Assembly: GCF_029203285.1 (NCBI RefSeq)
Contig: NZ_CP115669.1
Span: 1,364,001-1,428,000 of the forward strand
Length of the DNA stretch: 64,000 nt
Source of the DNA: Pseudomonas sp. PSE14
GTDB lineage: Bacteria > Pseudomonadota > Gammaproteobacteria > Pseudomonadales > Pseudomonadaceae
Reading direction: 5' to 3'
Under the pieces are notes generated by a model. It did not search any database and had not been told where the DNA came from. It was given only the letters and a program-made list of their open reading frames with translations. Of this stretch, positions 51,740 through 60,875 are shown piece after piece. Within the stretch, counting starts at the first letter, position 1. Each line of letters starts with the position of its first letter. Made by a program: the position numbers and the translations under genes.

Positions 51740-52738
51740 ATGATGCGTGCTTTGCTGCTGGCGGTCGCCCTTTTGTGCGGACTGCCGTCCTTTACTTTTG
51801 CCGGCGATCGTTGCGATCCCCGGGTGCCGACCGAGCTGGTCGACCTGGGCGACGTGCGCCTGGCCTATCAGAGCATCGGCCGTCCGCAGGACCCGGCACT
51901 GCTGTTGATCATGGGCCTGGGCGGCCAGCTGATCCACTGGCCCGACGAGGTGGTCGAGGCGCTCTGCCAGCAGGGCTTCCGGGTCATCCGTTATGACAAC
52001 CGCGATGTCGGCCTGTCCGCCTGGCGCATTCCCACGCCCAGCGGCAACCTGACCTACGAAGTGATCCGCTATCGCCTGGGCCTGCCGGTGAGCGCGCCCT
52101 ATAGCCTGACCGACATGGCCGGTGATTCGCTGCGTCTGCTCGATGCACTGCACGTTCAGCGTGCTCACGTGCTGGGGGCGAGCATGGGCGGGATGATTGC
52201 CCAGCACGTCGCCGACCTTGCGCCGGAGCGGGTGATCAGCCTGACCCTGGTGATGACCAGCTCCGGCGCCGAAGGCCTGCCGGCGCCCAGCGAGTCGCTG
52301 CTGCGCCTGCTCGCCCGGCGCGAGGCGGCCAGCCGCGAACAGGCCATCGAGCAGCAGGCCGATCTGCTGGCCGCACTGGGCAGCCCCGACGTGCGCGACG
52401 ACCGCCAGCAATTGCTGCAACAGGCGGCGCGCTCCTACGACCGCGCCTTCAACCCCGAGGGCGTGCAGCGGCAAATGCTGGCGATCCTCGCCGAGCCGAG
52501 CCGGGTGGAGCTGCTCAACCGCCTGGACGTGCCGACCCTGGTGGTCCACGGCACCGCCGATCCCTTGCTGCCGGTGATGCACGGGGTGCACGTGGCGGCG
52601 CATATCCGCGGTTCGGAGCTGAAGCTGATCCCCGGCATGGCGCATCGGTTCCAGGAAGACTTCAAGGAACCGCTGCTTGGCGCGGTGTTGCCCTACTTGC
52701 GGGCGCATCAGGGGAGCGGGCACGTCGCGCAGCTCTGA
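51740..52738 (+). CDS. Secreted alpha/beta hydrolase
   Basis: 332 residues with a signal peptide (MMRALLLAVALLCGLPSFTFAG), so periplasmic or exported. Catalytic triad visible: Ser in HVLGASMGGMIAQHVA, Asp in VVHGTADPLLPV, His in IPGMAHRFQED; oxyanion region LLLIMGLGGQ. Ester or lactone hydrolase of unknown substrate. The ATG at 51740 is directly followed by a second in-frame ATG (51743). Confidence 0.9.
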   Translation: MMRALLLAVALLCGLPSFTFAGDRCDPRVPTELVDLGDVRLAYQSIGRPQDPALLLIMGLGGQLIHWPDEVVEALCQQGFRVIRYDNRDVGLSAWRIPTPSGNLTYEVIRYRLGLPVSAPYSLTDMAGDSLRLLDALHVQRAHVLGASMGGMIAQHVADLAPERVISLTLVMTSSGAEGLPAPSESLLRLLARREAASREQAIEQQADLLAALGSPDVRDDRQQLLQQAARSYDRAFNPEGVQRQMLAILAEPSRVELLNRLDVPTLVVHGTADPLLPVMHGVHVAAHIRGSELKLIPGMAHRFQEDFKEPLLGAVLPYLRAHQGSGHVAQL

Positions 52739-53128
52739 TCCTGCGTAGCGCCAGCCTGTAGGCGGCGCTCTTCGCGGGCATGACCCGCTCCTCCGGATCT
52801 GGACGGCTCCCGTAGGAGCGGACCTTGTCCGCGAAATGGTCCGATTCACGCCGGGCCGTTCAGGGCGCGCCGGTCGGGACTTCGCGGAGAAGCTCCGCTC
52901 CTGCGAGATGCATCTGCGCTCGGGTTGGCCCTCACCCTAACCCTCTCCCAGGGGGAGAGGGGACCGTCCGGTGCAGGATGAAACTACTCTGTCAGCCGGC
53001 ACGATCTGGCTCCCTCTCCCTGAGGGAGAGGGCTGGGGTGAGGGGGAAAGCCCTGGCACAGATTCAGCCGGGACAAGACAGTTGCTCCTACGAGATCAAA
53101 AACCTGGGGACGCGCAGGCCTATGACCG
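52739..53128. other. Repeat-rich intergenic region
   Basis: 390 bp without a gene. It contains a REP pair (52810-52908: GTAGGAGCGGACCTTGTCCGCGAA and GCGGAGAAGCTCCGCTCCTGC) and a pair of inverted CCCTCTCCC-type units (52928-53045: CCTCACCCTAACCCTCTCCC facing GGGAGAGGGCTGGGGTGAGG), a repeat type widespread in proteobacteria. Confidence 0.75.
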
Positions 53129-54043
53129 TCACGTTTCCGGCAGGCTGTAGCGCTCGGCGAAGTACTGCCGGAGGAACTCAACCGCCACCCGCACCTTGGC
53201 CGAACTGGCCAGCGGCGCGGTGTACACCGCCCAGATGTCGGCCGGCTGCTGGTACTCCGGCAGCACCCGTTGCAGGCGCCCGTCGGCCAGGCTGTCGTGC
53301 ACGTCCCACCAGGAGCGCAGCAGGATGCCGCGTCCGTCGAGGCACCACTGGTGCACCACCTCGCCGTGGTTGGACGACAGCGGCCCCGTTACCTTCACGT
53401 TCTCCTCGCCATTGGGCCCCTGCAGGTGCCAGATGCCGAAGGGGTGGTCGCGCTCCTTGATCACCAGGCAGTCGTGCCCGGCCAGCTCCGCCAGGGTGCG
53501 TGGCGTGCCGCGCCGTTCGAGGTAGGCGGGCGCGGCGCAGAGCACCCGGCGGTTGCGCGCCAGGGGCTTGGCGATCAGGTGCGGATCGATCTCGTTGCCC
53601 ACCCGCACGTCGAGGTCAAAGCCTTCGTCTATCAGGTCCACCAGGTGGTCCTGCACGTCCAGGCGGATATCCAGTTGCGGGTGGCGTGTCGCCAGTTCCG
53701 ACAGGGCGGGGGCGACGAAACGCCGGCCCAGCCCCAGGCTGCTGGCGATGCGTAGCTGGCCGCTGGGCTCGCGGTGCAGGGCGGAGACGTCGTCCCCCAT
53801 CCGCTGCACCGCGTCGAGGATACGCAGCGCCCACTGGTAGACGCGCTCGCCGTCCTCGCTCACCGATACCCGACGAGTGGTGCGGTGCAGCAGGCGCACG
53901 CCGAGGTCCTCCTCCAGCAGGCGGATGCGCTTGCTGACGAAGGCGGTGGACATGCCCAGCTCGGCGGCGGCGCTGGCGAAGCTGGTGCGGCGGGCGACCT
54001 GGATGAAGACCCGCAGGTCCTCCAGATTGGGAAGATTGTTCAC
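53129..54043 (-). CDS. LysR-family regulator (DmlR/TtuA-like)
   Basis: 304 residues. Winged helix-turn-helix LRVFIQVARRTSFASAAAELGMSTAFVSKRIRLLEEDLG; effector domain LIDEGFDLDVRVGNEIDPHLIAKPLARNRRVLCAAPAYL of the DmlR/TtuA group. Divergent, with 102 bp, from a D-malate/tartrate dehydrogenase gene, the same layout as dmlR-dmlA (yeaT-yeaU) in E. coli. Likely activates that gene in response to malate or tartrate. Confidence 0.88.
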   Translation of the reverse strand: MNNLPNLEDLRVFIQVARRTSFASAAAELGMSTAFVSKRIRLLEEDLGVRLLHRTTRRVSVSEDGERVYQWALRILDAVQRMGDDVSALHREPSGQLRIASSLGLGRRFVAPALSELATRHPQLDIRLDVQDHLVDLIDEGFDLDVRVGNEIDPHLIAKPLARNRRVLCAAPAYLERRGTPRTLAELAGHDCLVIKERDHPFGIWHLQGPNGEENVKVTGPLSSNHGEVVHQWCLDGRGILLRSWWDVHDSLADGRLQRVLPEYQQPADIWAVYTAPLASSAKVRVAVEFLRQYFAERYSLPET

Positions 54044-54145
54044 GATTCGTGATCCAAGAATCCACGGAAGTGATGATTATGTTTGATTTGTCGGCTTATA
54101 GCATGAAGGCCACTTCTTCCCCATCCCATCTGCAAGGGTGCCCTC

Positions 54146-55231
54146 ATGAGCAAGACATACAGAATCGCTGCCATTCCCGGTGACGGTATCGGCCAGGAAG
54201 TCCTTCCCGAGGGCCTGCGCGTGGTTCAGGCGGCGGCGCGCAAGCACGGCCTGAATCTGGAAATCGAACACTTCGAATGGGCCAGCTGCGACTACTACCT
54301 GGAACACGGCAAGATGATGCCGGACGACTGGTTCGAGCAGCTGCAGCAGTTCGACGCCCTGTACTTCGGCGCTGTCGGCTGGCCGGACAAGGTGCCGGAC
54401 CACATCTCCCTGTGGGGCTCGCTGCTCAAGTTCCGCCGCGAGTTCGACCAGTACGTGAACATCCGCCCGGTACGCCTGTTCCCCGGCGTGCCGTGCCCGC
54501 TGGCGAACAAGAAGCCCGGCGACATCGACTTCGTGGTGATCCGCGAGAACACCGAGGGCGAGTACTCCTCCCTGGGCGGTCGCATGTTCGAAGGCACCGA
54601 GAACGAGTTCGTGCTGCAGGAGTCGGTGTTCACCCGCCGTGGCGTGGATCGCATCCTCAAATACGCCTTCGACGTGGCCCAGACCCGCGAGCGCAAGCAC
54701 GTCACCTCGGCGACCAAATCCAACGGCATGGCCGTGAGCATGCCCTACTGGGACGAGCGCACCGCCGCGATGGCCGCCAACTACCCGGAAATCAGCTGGG
54801 ACAAGCAGCACATCGACATCCTCTGCGCACGCTTCGTGCTGCAGCCGGAGCGTTTCGACGTGGTGGTGGCTTCCAACCTGTTCGGCGACATCCTCTCCGA
54901 CCTCGGCCCGGCCTGCGCCGGTACCATCGGCATCGCGCCGTCGGCCAACCTCAACCCCGAGCGCAAGTTCCCCTCGCTGTTCGAGCCGGTACACGGCTCG
55001 GCCCCGGACATCTTCGGCCAGAACATCGCCAACCCGATCGCCATGATCTGGTCCGGCGCGCTGATGCTGGAGTTCCTCGGCCAGGACGACGAGCGCTACC
55101 GCGCCGCCCATGACGACATCCTGAGCGCCATCGAGCAGGTCATCGCCAACGGCAACGTCACCCGCGACATGGGCGGCAAGCTGTCGACCCAGGCGGTCGG
55201 CCAGGCCATCGCCGAGATCGTCGCCGGCTGA
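54146..55231 (+). CDS. dmlA: D-malate/tartrate dehydrogenase (decarboxylating)
   Basis: 361 residues of the isocitrate/isopropylmalate dehydrogenase family. Seen: RIAAIPGDGIGQEVLPEGLRV at the NAD side, substrate loop WGSLLKFRREFDQYVNIRPVRLFPG, DIDFVVIRENTEGEYSSLGGR and metal-binding ASNLFGDILSDLGPACAGTIG. Oxidatively decarboxylates D-malate to pyruvate and also acts on tartrate. In E. coli dmlA precedes yeaV-yeaW-yeaX, exactly as here. In this locus it probably completes carnitine breakdown by turning malate into pyruvate. Confidence 0.92.
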   Translation: MSKTYRIAAIPGDGIGQEVLPEGLRVVQAAARKHGLNLEIEHFEWASCDYYLEHGKMMPDDWFEQLQQFDALYFGAVGWPDKVPDHISLWGSLLKFRREFDQYVNIRPVRLFPGVPCPLANKKPGDIDFVVIRENTEGEYSSLGGRMFEGTENEFVLQESVFTRRGVDRILKYAFDVAQTRERKHVTSATKSNGMAVSMPYWDERTAAMAANYPEISWDKQHIDILCARFVLQPERFDVVVASNLFGDILSDLGPACAGTIGIAPSANLNPERKFPSLFEPVHGSAPDIFGQNIANPIAMIWSGALMLEFLGQDDERYRAAHDDILSAIEQVIANGNVTRDMGGKLSTQAVGQAIAEIVAG

Positions 55232-55328
55232 TCCCTTCGCTTCGGGCTGGCGCCTGCCCTGGACGGGGTATGGCGCCGCCATGAGGCGATGGACTGCTCT
55301 TGCGTTGCGTGGCAAATCACCGCACACT

Positions 55329-55356
55329 GTTAACCAATAGATTCTTGTTAACCAAT
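55329..55356 (+). promoter_or_regulatory. Tandem operator upstream of the BCCT gene
   Basis: GTTAACCAAT at 55329-55338 and again at 55347-55356, direct repeats with an 8-bp gap (18-bp period). The same pair with the same period stands before cntA at 57148. A third related AACCAATGGTT overlap extends the second site. About 110 bp upstream of the BCCT start. Confidence 0.75.
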
Positions 55357-55465
55357 GGTTGATTGATAGGAGAAACGTCAACCTGCCCTAGCGCTGCACT
55401 TCATGTCCCATCGCCTGCCTGGGCGGGGATGTGAAGCACAATAAAATCGTCCCAGGAGACGCCTG

Positions 55466-57085
55466 ATGTCCCACAAGAATAAAAAGGTCGATGTATTCCT
55501 GATCACCATGAGCCTGGTTGCCGTCCTGCTCACCGTGATCGGCCTCGCTGCCTTCCCGGCAGAGGCGGAACACGCGGCCAATCAGCTGTTCGAGTTCTCC
55601 ACCCGTTCCTTCGGTACCGCGGTCCAGTTGCTGATCTTCGGCAGTTCGCTGGCGGTGCTGTACATCGCCTTCAGCAAGTACGGAAACATCCGTCTGGGCA
55701 GCGGCAAGCCGGAATACTCCACCGCGACCTGGGTATTCATGTTCATCTGCGCCGGCATGGGCTCCTCGACCCTCTACTGGGGCGTTATGGAATGGGCCTA
55801 CTACTACCAGTCGCCCGGCCTGAACATCGCCCCGCAGTCCCGTGAGGCCCTGGAGTACAGCGTCAGCTATTCGTTCTTCCACTGGGGCATCAGTGCCTGG
55901 TCGATCTACGCCCTGGCGTCGCTGGCCATGGCCTATCACTTCCACGTGCGCAAGAAGAGCGGCCTGAACCTGGCTTCCATCGTCGAAGCCGTCACCGGCT
56001 TCAAGGCCACCGGCCCGGTAGGCCGCCTGGTCGACCTGGTCTTCCTGCTGACCATGATGGGCGCGCTCACCGTCTCCCTGGCGCTCACCGCTTCGACCCT
56101 GACCCGTGGCCTCTCCGGCCTGGTCGGCACGCCGGACACCTTCACCGTACAGGTCATGGTGATCGGCATGATCGCCGTGCTGTTCTCCCTGAGCTCCTAC
56201 ATCGGCATCGACGGCGGCCTGCAGAAGCTGAGCAAGATCGTCTGCTACGGCGCCCTGGTGTTCGCCGCGGTGGTACTGCTGGTCGGCCCGACCCAGTTCA
56301 CCATCAACAACACCGCCAACGGCATCGGCCTGATGATCCAGAACTACGTGCACATGAGCCTGTTCACCGACCCGGCGGGCGATGGCGCGTTCACCCGCAA
56401 CTGGACGGTGTTCTACTGGCTCTGGTGGGTGTCCTACGCGCCGGGCGTGGCGATGTTCGTGACCCGCGTATCCCGTGGCCGGCAAATCAAGGAAGTGGTG
56501 TTCGCCCTGCTGCTGGGCGGTAGCTTCGGCTGCTGGTTCTTCTTCGGCGCGCTGGAAAGCTACAGCATGCACCAGTTCATCACCGGCGCCATCGACGTAC
56601 CGAAGATCCTCACTGAGCAGGGGGGTGAGAGCGCGGTGGAAGCGCTGCTGGTAGGCCTGCCGTGGGGCAAGGTTTTCCTCGCCGTGTACCTGTTCATCAT
56701 GGCCGTGTTCTGCGCCTCGCACATGGACGCCGCCGCCTACGCCGTGGCCGCCACCAGCACCCGCAACCTGGAAGAAGGCGACGACCCGACTCCGACTCAC
56801 CGTCTGTTCTGGGCCATTACCCTGACCCTGGTGCCGCTGGCCATGCTGTTCGCCAAGGCCTCGCTGTCGACCATGAAGACCGCCGTGGTGCTCACCGCGA
56901 TCCCGTTCACCCTGATCCTGCTGGTGAAGGTCTACGGCTTCATCAAGTGGATGCTGGAAGACTACGCCAAGGTGCCGGCCTACCGTATCGAGGAAGAAGC
57001 CGCCGCCATGGCCGACGAGGCCCTGCCGGAAAGCGCCGAGCCCGCGCCGGTGCGCAAGCCTCTGGCCGAGGCAATGGCCCAGTAA
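55466..57085 (+). CDS. BCCT-family carnitine/betaine transporter
   Basis: 539 residues, 12 helices. BCCT signatures: [17 protein letters not shown] in helix 3, [24 protein letters not shown], and the tryptophan-rich [28 protein letters not shown] in helix 8 that forms the trimethylammonium-binding cage region. Position equals E. coli yeaV. Probably imports L-carnitine or a related trimethylammonium compound for the oxygenase downstream. ATG 55466 has CAGGAGA upstream. Confidence 0.9.
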   Translation: MSHKNKKVDVFLITMSLVAVLLTVIGLAAFPAEAEHAANQLFEFSTRSFGTAVQLLIFGSSLAVLYIAFSKYGNIRLGSGKPEYSTATWVFMFICAGMGSSTLYWGVMEWAYYYQSPGLNIAPQSREALEYSVSYSFFHWGISAWSIYALASLAMAYHFHVRKKSGLNLASIVEAVTGFKATGPVGRLVDLVFLLTMMGALTVSLALTASTLTRGLSGLVGTPDTFTVQVMVIGMIAVLFSLSSYIGIDGGLQKLSKIVCYGALVFAAVVLLVGPTQFTINNTANGIGLMIQNYVHMSLFTDPAGDGAFTRNWTVFYWLWWVSYAPGVAMFVTRVSRGRQIKEVVFALLLGGSFGCWFFFGALESYSMHQFITGAIDVPKILTEQGGESAVEALLVGLPWGKVFLAVYLFIMAVFCASHMDAAAYAVAATSTRNLEEGDDPTPTHRLFWAITLTLVPLAMLFAKASLSTMKTAVVLTAIPFTLILLVKVYGFIKWMLEDYAKVPAYRIEEEAAAMADEALPESAEPAPVRKPLAEAMAQ

Positions 57086-57147
57086 TTCCTGCGTGGCGCC
57101 GTCCGCCTCTGGGCGGCGCCACCCGCAGGCTTTTTTTTGCCTGCTTT

Positions 57148-57175
57148 GTTAACCAATAGGTTGCAGTTAACCAAT
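57148..57175 (+). promoter_or_regulatory. Tandem operator upstream of cntA
   Basis: GTTAACCAAT at 57148-57157 and 57166-57175, 8-bp gap, identical to the pair at 55329. It begins 51 bp before the next A-rich patch and about 50 bp upstream of the cntA start. A T-run (57131-57138) just before it may end the BCCT transcript. Confidence 0.75.
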
Positions 57176-57225
57176 AAGTAAACCGACCGCCTCGCCGCGA
57201 GTCGATGAAGCCTGGAGATAGCAAG

Positions 57226-58347
57226 ATGACCGATTTCGAACGCCTGCCCGCCGATTTCTGCAACAACCCCAACCACGCCTACACCATTCCGGCGAAGTTC
57301 TACACCAGCGATGCCGTGTTCGAGCACGAGAAGGAAAAGATCTTCGCCCATAGCTGGATCTGCATGGGCCACCGCAGCGAAGTGGCGGAAAAGAACGCCT
57401 ACATCGTCCGCGAAGTGATCGGCGAGAGCATCATCGTCGTCCGTGGTCGTGACGGCGTGCTGCGCGCCTTCTACAACGTCTGCCCGCACCGCGGTCACCA
57501 ACTGCTGGAAGGCACCGGCGGCATCGCCAAGAACGTGATCGCCTGCCCCTACCATGCCTGGACCTTCAAGCTCGACGGCGAGCTGACCCACGTGCGCAAC
57601 TGCGACCAGGTGGAAGCCTTCGACAAGGGCGATTACAGCCTGGTGCCGGTGAAGGTCGAAGAGTACGCCGGCTTCATCTTCATCAACATGGATCTCGATG
57701 CCGGCAGCGTCGAAGAGCAGCTGCCGGGCCTGGAAGCGCGCATGCGCCAGGCCTGCGGCGTGATCGACGACCTGCACCTGGCCGCCCGCTTCGTCAGCAA
57801 CACCCCGGCCAACTGGAAGTCCATCGTCGACAACTACATGGAGTGCTACCACTGCGGCCCGGCTCACCCGAGCTTCGCCGACTCCGTGGACGTCGGCCAG
57901 TACACCCACACCCTGCACGGCAACTGGTCGCTGCAGTACGGCATCGCCAAGTCCTCCGAGCAGTCGTTCAAGGTCGACGAAGGCGTTTCCGATCCGTCCT
58001 TCGCCGGCTTCTGGGCCTGGCCGTGCACCATGTTCAACGTGCCGCCGGGCGCCAACTTCATGACCGTGATCTACGAGTTCCCGGTCGATGCCGAAACCAC
58101 CCTGCAGCACTACGACATCTACTTCCTCAACAAGGACATCACCGAAGAGCAGCAGAAGCTGATCGACTGGTACCGCGAAGTCTTCCGTCCGGAAGACCTG
58201 CGCCTGGTGGAGAGCGTGCAGAAGGGCCTGAAGTCCCGCGGCTACCGTGGCCAGGGCCGGATCATGGTGGACAAGGAGCGCTCCGGTATCAGCGAGCACG
58301 GCATCGCCCACTTCCACAACCTGATCGCCGTCGCCCACCTCGACTGA
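57226..58347 (+). CDS. cntA: Carnitine monooxygenase, Rieske oxygenase subunit CntA
   Basis: 373 residues. Rieske [2Fe-2S] ligands Cys86-X-His88 and Cys107-X2-His110. Mononuclear iron ligands His209 and His214 (NYMECYHCGPAH) and Asp324. The residue bridging the two centres is Glu206 rather than the usual Asp, a trait reported for CntA/YeaW carnitine oxygenases. The enzyme cleaves L-carnitine with O2 to trimethylamine and malic semialdehyde. The N-terminus MTDFERLPADFC and the C-terminal GRIMVDKERSGISEHGIAHFHN also match that family. Start ATG 57226 has TGGAGA upstream. Confidence 0.93.
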   Translation: MTDFERLPADFCNNPNHAYTIPAKFYTSDAVFEHEKEKIFAHSWICMGHRSEVAEKNAYIVREVIGESIIVVRGRDGVLRAFYNVCPHRGHQLLEGTGGIAKNVIACPYHAWTFKLDGELTHVRNCDQVEAFDKGDYSLVPVKVEEYAGFIFINMDLDAGSVEEQLPGLEARMRQACGVIDDLHLAARFVSNTPANWKSIVDNYMECYHCGPAHPSFADSVDVGQYTHTLHGNWSLQYGIAKSSEQSFKVDEGVSDPSFAGFWAWPCTMFNVPPGANFMTVIYEFPVDAETTLQHYDIYFLNKDITEEQQKLIDWYREVFRPEDLRLVESVQKGLKSRGYRGQGRIMVDKERSGISEHGIAHFHNLIAVAHLD

Positions 58348-58356
58348 TCCATATCG

Positions 58357-58379
58357 CCGCCGGCCCCTGCGGCCGGCGG
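58357..58379. other. Intercistronic hairpin, cntA to aldehyde dehydrogenase
   Basis: CCGCCGGCC-CCTGC-GGCCGGCGG, perfect 9-bp GC stem, 10 bp after the cntA stop. No T-run. A similar hairpin follows the next gene. Confidence 0.6.
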
Positions 58380-58399
58380 TCTCTCGCGGAGTGCCTTGC

Positions 58400-59848
58400 G
58401 TGAAACTCAACGATTCCAACCTGTTCCGCCAGCAAGCCTACATCGATGGGCGCTGGTGCGACGCCGACGACGGCCGCAGCCTGGACGTGCATGACCCGGC
58501 CACGGGCGAGCGCCTGGGCAGCGTGCCGTTGATGGGCGGCGCCGAAGCGGTGCGCGCCATCGAAGCGGCCAACGCCGCACTGGAAGGCTGGCGGGCGAAA
58601 ACCGCCAAGGAGCGCGCGCAGATCCTGCGCCGCTGGTTCGAGCTGCTGCTCGAACACGAAGAAGACCTGGCCCGGCTGATGACCTTCGAGCAGGGCAAAC
58701 CGCTGCACGAAGCCCTCGGCGAAATCCGTTACGCGGCTTCCTTCATCGAGTGGTTCGCCGAAGAAGGCAAGCGCATCTACGGCGACGTGATTCCCAGCCC
58801 GGCGGCGGACAAGCGCCTGCTGGTGATCAAGCAGGGCATCGGCGTCTGCGCGGCTATCACCCCGTGGAACTTCCCGGCGGCGATGATCACTCGCAAGGCC
58901 GCGCCGGCACTCGCCGCCGGCTGCACCATGGTGATCAAGCCGGCCAACGAAACGCCGTTCTCCGCGCTCGCGCTGGTGGAACTGGCCGAGCGTGCCGGCA
59001 TTCCGGCGGGCGTGCTCAGCGTGGTCACAGGCGACGCGCCGGCCATCGGTGCCCAGCTCACCGGTCATCCGCTGGTGCGCAAGCTCAGCTTCACCGGCTC
59101 CACGCCGGTCGGCCGCCTGCTCATGGGCCAATGCGCCGAAACCATCAAGAAGGTTTCCCTGGAACTGGGCGGCAACGCGCCGTTCATCGTCTTCGAGGAC
59201 GCCGACATCGAGGCCGCGGTGGAAGGCGCCTTGATCGCCAAGTACCGCAACGCCGGGCAGACCTGCGTATGCGTCAACCGCTTCTACGTGCATGACGCGG
59301 TGTACGAACGCTTCTCCGCGCGCTTCGTCGAGCGCGTGCGCGAACTGGCGGTCGGCCATGGCGCCGAGCAGGGCACCCAGATCGGTCCGCTGATCACCGA
59401 CAAGGCCGTGGCCAAGGTGCAGAGCCTGGTCGATGACGCCACCGCCAAGGGCGCCGAGCTGGTGCTGGGCGGCAAGCCCCATGCGCGCGGCGGCAACTTC
59501 TTCGAGCCCACCGTGCTTGGCGGCATCCGCCCCGGCATGGACCTGCTGCAGGACGAAATCTTCGGTCCGGTGGCGGCGCTGGTGCGCTTCTCTTCCGACG
59601 CCGAAGTGATTGAGCTGGCCAACGACACCCTCTATGGCCTGGCCGCGTACTTCTACAGCCGCGACCTGGCCCGCGTATTCAAGGTCGCCGAGCGTCTGGA
59701 GTACGGCATGGTCGGGGTCAACACCGGGCTGATCTCCAACGAGGTCGCGCCCTTCGGTGGCGTCAAGCAGTCGGGCCTGGGCCGCGAAGGCTCCAAGTAC
59801 GGCATCGAGGACTACCTGGAAATCAAGTACCTCTGCCTGGCGGTGTGA
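58400..59848 (+). CDS. Aldehyde dehydrogenase, probable malic semialdehyde dehydrogenase
   Basis: 482 residues of the GabD-like ALDH group. Catalytic Cys289 (NAGQTCVC) and Glu255 (VSLELGGNAP), cofactor-site PWNFPAAMITRKAAPALAAGC and KLSFTGSTPVGR. The GTG at 58400 was chosen for its spacing from GGAG (58388); a GTG at 58391 overlaps the Shine-Dalgarno. GabD-type enzymes oxidise short hydroxy-semialdehydes. Its position between the two carnitine oxygenase subunits implies oxidation of malic semialdehyde to malate. Confidence 0.9.
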   Translation: MKLNDSNLFRQQAYIDGRWCDADDGRSLDVHDPATGERLGSVPLMGGAEAVRAIEAANAALEGWRAKTAKERAQILRRWFELLLEHEEDLARLMTFEQGKPLHEALGEIRYAASFIEWFAEEGKRIYGDVIPSPAADKRLLVIKQGIGVCAAITPWNFPAAMITRKAAPALAAGCTMVIKPANETPFSALALVELAERAGIPAGVLSVVTGDAPAIGAQLTGHPLVRKLSFTGSTPVGRLLMGQCAETIKKVSLELGGNAPFIVFEDADIEAAVEGALIAKYRNAGQTCVCVNRFYVHDAVYERFSARFVERVRELAVGHGAEQGTQIGPLITDKAVAKVQSLVDDATAKGAELVLGGKPHARGGNFFEPTVLGGIRPGMDLLQDEIFGPVAALVRFSSDAEVIELANDTLYGLAAYFYSRDLARVFKVAERLEYGMVGVNTGLISNEVAPFGGVKQSGLGREGSKYGIEDYLEIKYLCLAV

Positions 59849-59865
59849 GCCGGGCGAGGAATAGC

Positions 59866-59889
59866 CGGGGCGGCGAGGCCGCCGCCCCG
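59866..59889. other. Intercistronic hairpin, aldehyde dehydrogenase to cntB
   Basis: CGGGGCGGC-GAGGCC-GCCGCCCCG, perfect 9-bp stem, 17 bp after the dehydrogenase stop and 20 bp before the cntB start. Confidence 0.6.
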
Positions 59890-59909
59890 TGTCGCAATTG
59901 AGGTGAATG

Positions 59910-60869
59910 ATGGCCAACACATACGAGATGTTCAGCGTGCGGGTGACCGCGGTAGAACAGGCGACCCCGCAGATCAAGCGCTTCACCCTGGCGCGCACCG
60001 ATGGCCAGCCGATGCCGGCCTTCACCGGTGGCAGCCACGTGATCGTGAAAATGACCGACGGCCTGAGCAACGCCTACTCGCTGATGAGCGACCCGCGCGA
60101 CCTGAGCCACTACCAGATCGGCGTGCGCCTGGAAGAACAGTCCAAGGGTGGTTCGGCCTTCATGCACCAGCAGGTGGAAGTCGGCAGCGAGCTGACCATT
60201 TCCACCCCGAACAACCTGTTCGGCCTGGACCCCAAGGCCGGACGCCATGTGCTGATCGCCGGCGGCATCGGCATCACCCCGTTCCTTTCCCAACTGCATG
60301 AGCTGGAAGGCGGCGCGGTGCCCTACGAACTGCACTACGCCTTCCGCAGCCCGGAGCACGGCGCCTTCCAGGGCGACCTCGCCGACGGCCCGCATGCCGA
60401 GAGTGTGCGTTTCTACATCGACAGCCTGGAACGCCGCCTGGACCTTGCCGGGCTGTTCGCCTCGCTGGCGGAAGACGCCCACGTGTACGTCTGCGGTCCC
60501 AAGCCGCTGATCGATGCCGTGATCGACGGTGCGAAAAAGGCCGGCATCGCCGAATCCCGCGTGCACTTCGAACAGTTCGCCGCGGCCCCGGCCAGCGGCG
60601 GCGCCTTCACCCTGGTGCTGGGCCGCTCCGGCCGCGAGCTGCGGGTGGAAGAGGGCATGACCATCATCCAGGCCATCGAGAACGTGAAGGCCGCCAAGGT
60701 GGAGTGCCTGTGCCGCGAAGGTGTTTGCGGCACCTGCGAGACGGCCATCCTCGAAGGCGAGGTCGAGCACTTCGACCAGTACCTCTCCGACGATGAAAAA
60801 GCCTCGCAGCAGACCATGATGCTCTGCGTCTCGCGTGCCCGTGGCGAGCGCCTGGTGATCGATCTCTGA
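59910..60869 (+). CDS. cntB: Carnitine monooxygenase reductase subunit CntB
   Basis: 319 residues, phthalate-dioxygenase-reductase type: FMN/NAD domain (NAYSLMSDPRDLSHYQIGVRLE; HVLIAGGIGITPFLSQL; VYVCGPKPLIDAV) and a C-terminal plant-type [2Fe-2S] ferredoxin with ligands in CLCREGVCGTC plus a distal Cys (MMLCVSRA). Passes electrons from NADH to the Rieske subunit CntA. ATG 59910 fits GAGG better than the adjoining ATG at 59907. In E. coli the counterpart yeaX follows yeaW directly; here the aldehyde dehydrogenase gene is inserted between them. Confidence 0.93.
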   Translation: MANTYEMFSVRVTAVEQATPQIKRFTLARTDGQPMPAFTGGSHVIVKMTDGLSNAYSLMSDPRDLSHYQIGVRLEEQSKGGSAFMHQQVEVGSELTISTPNNLFGLDPKAGRHVLIAGGIGITPFLSQLHELEGGAVPYELHYAFRSPEHGAFQGDLADGPHAESVRFYIDSLERRLDLAGLFASLAEDAHVYVCGPKPLIDAVIDGAKKAGIAESRVHFEQFAAAPASGGAFTLVLGRSGRELRVEEGMTIIQAIENVKAAKVECLCREGVCGTCETAILEGEVEHFDQYLSDDEKASQQTMMLCVSRARGERLVIDL

Positions 60870-60875
60870 TCCGTG

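Noticed and set aside
57226..60869. Reading the Rieske pair as glycine betaine monooxygenase (GbcAB)
   Set aside because: The Glu bridging residue, the N-terminal MTDFERLPADFC and the dmlA/BCCT context fit carnitine oxygenase CntAB better.
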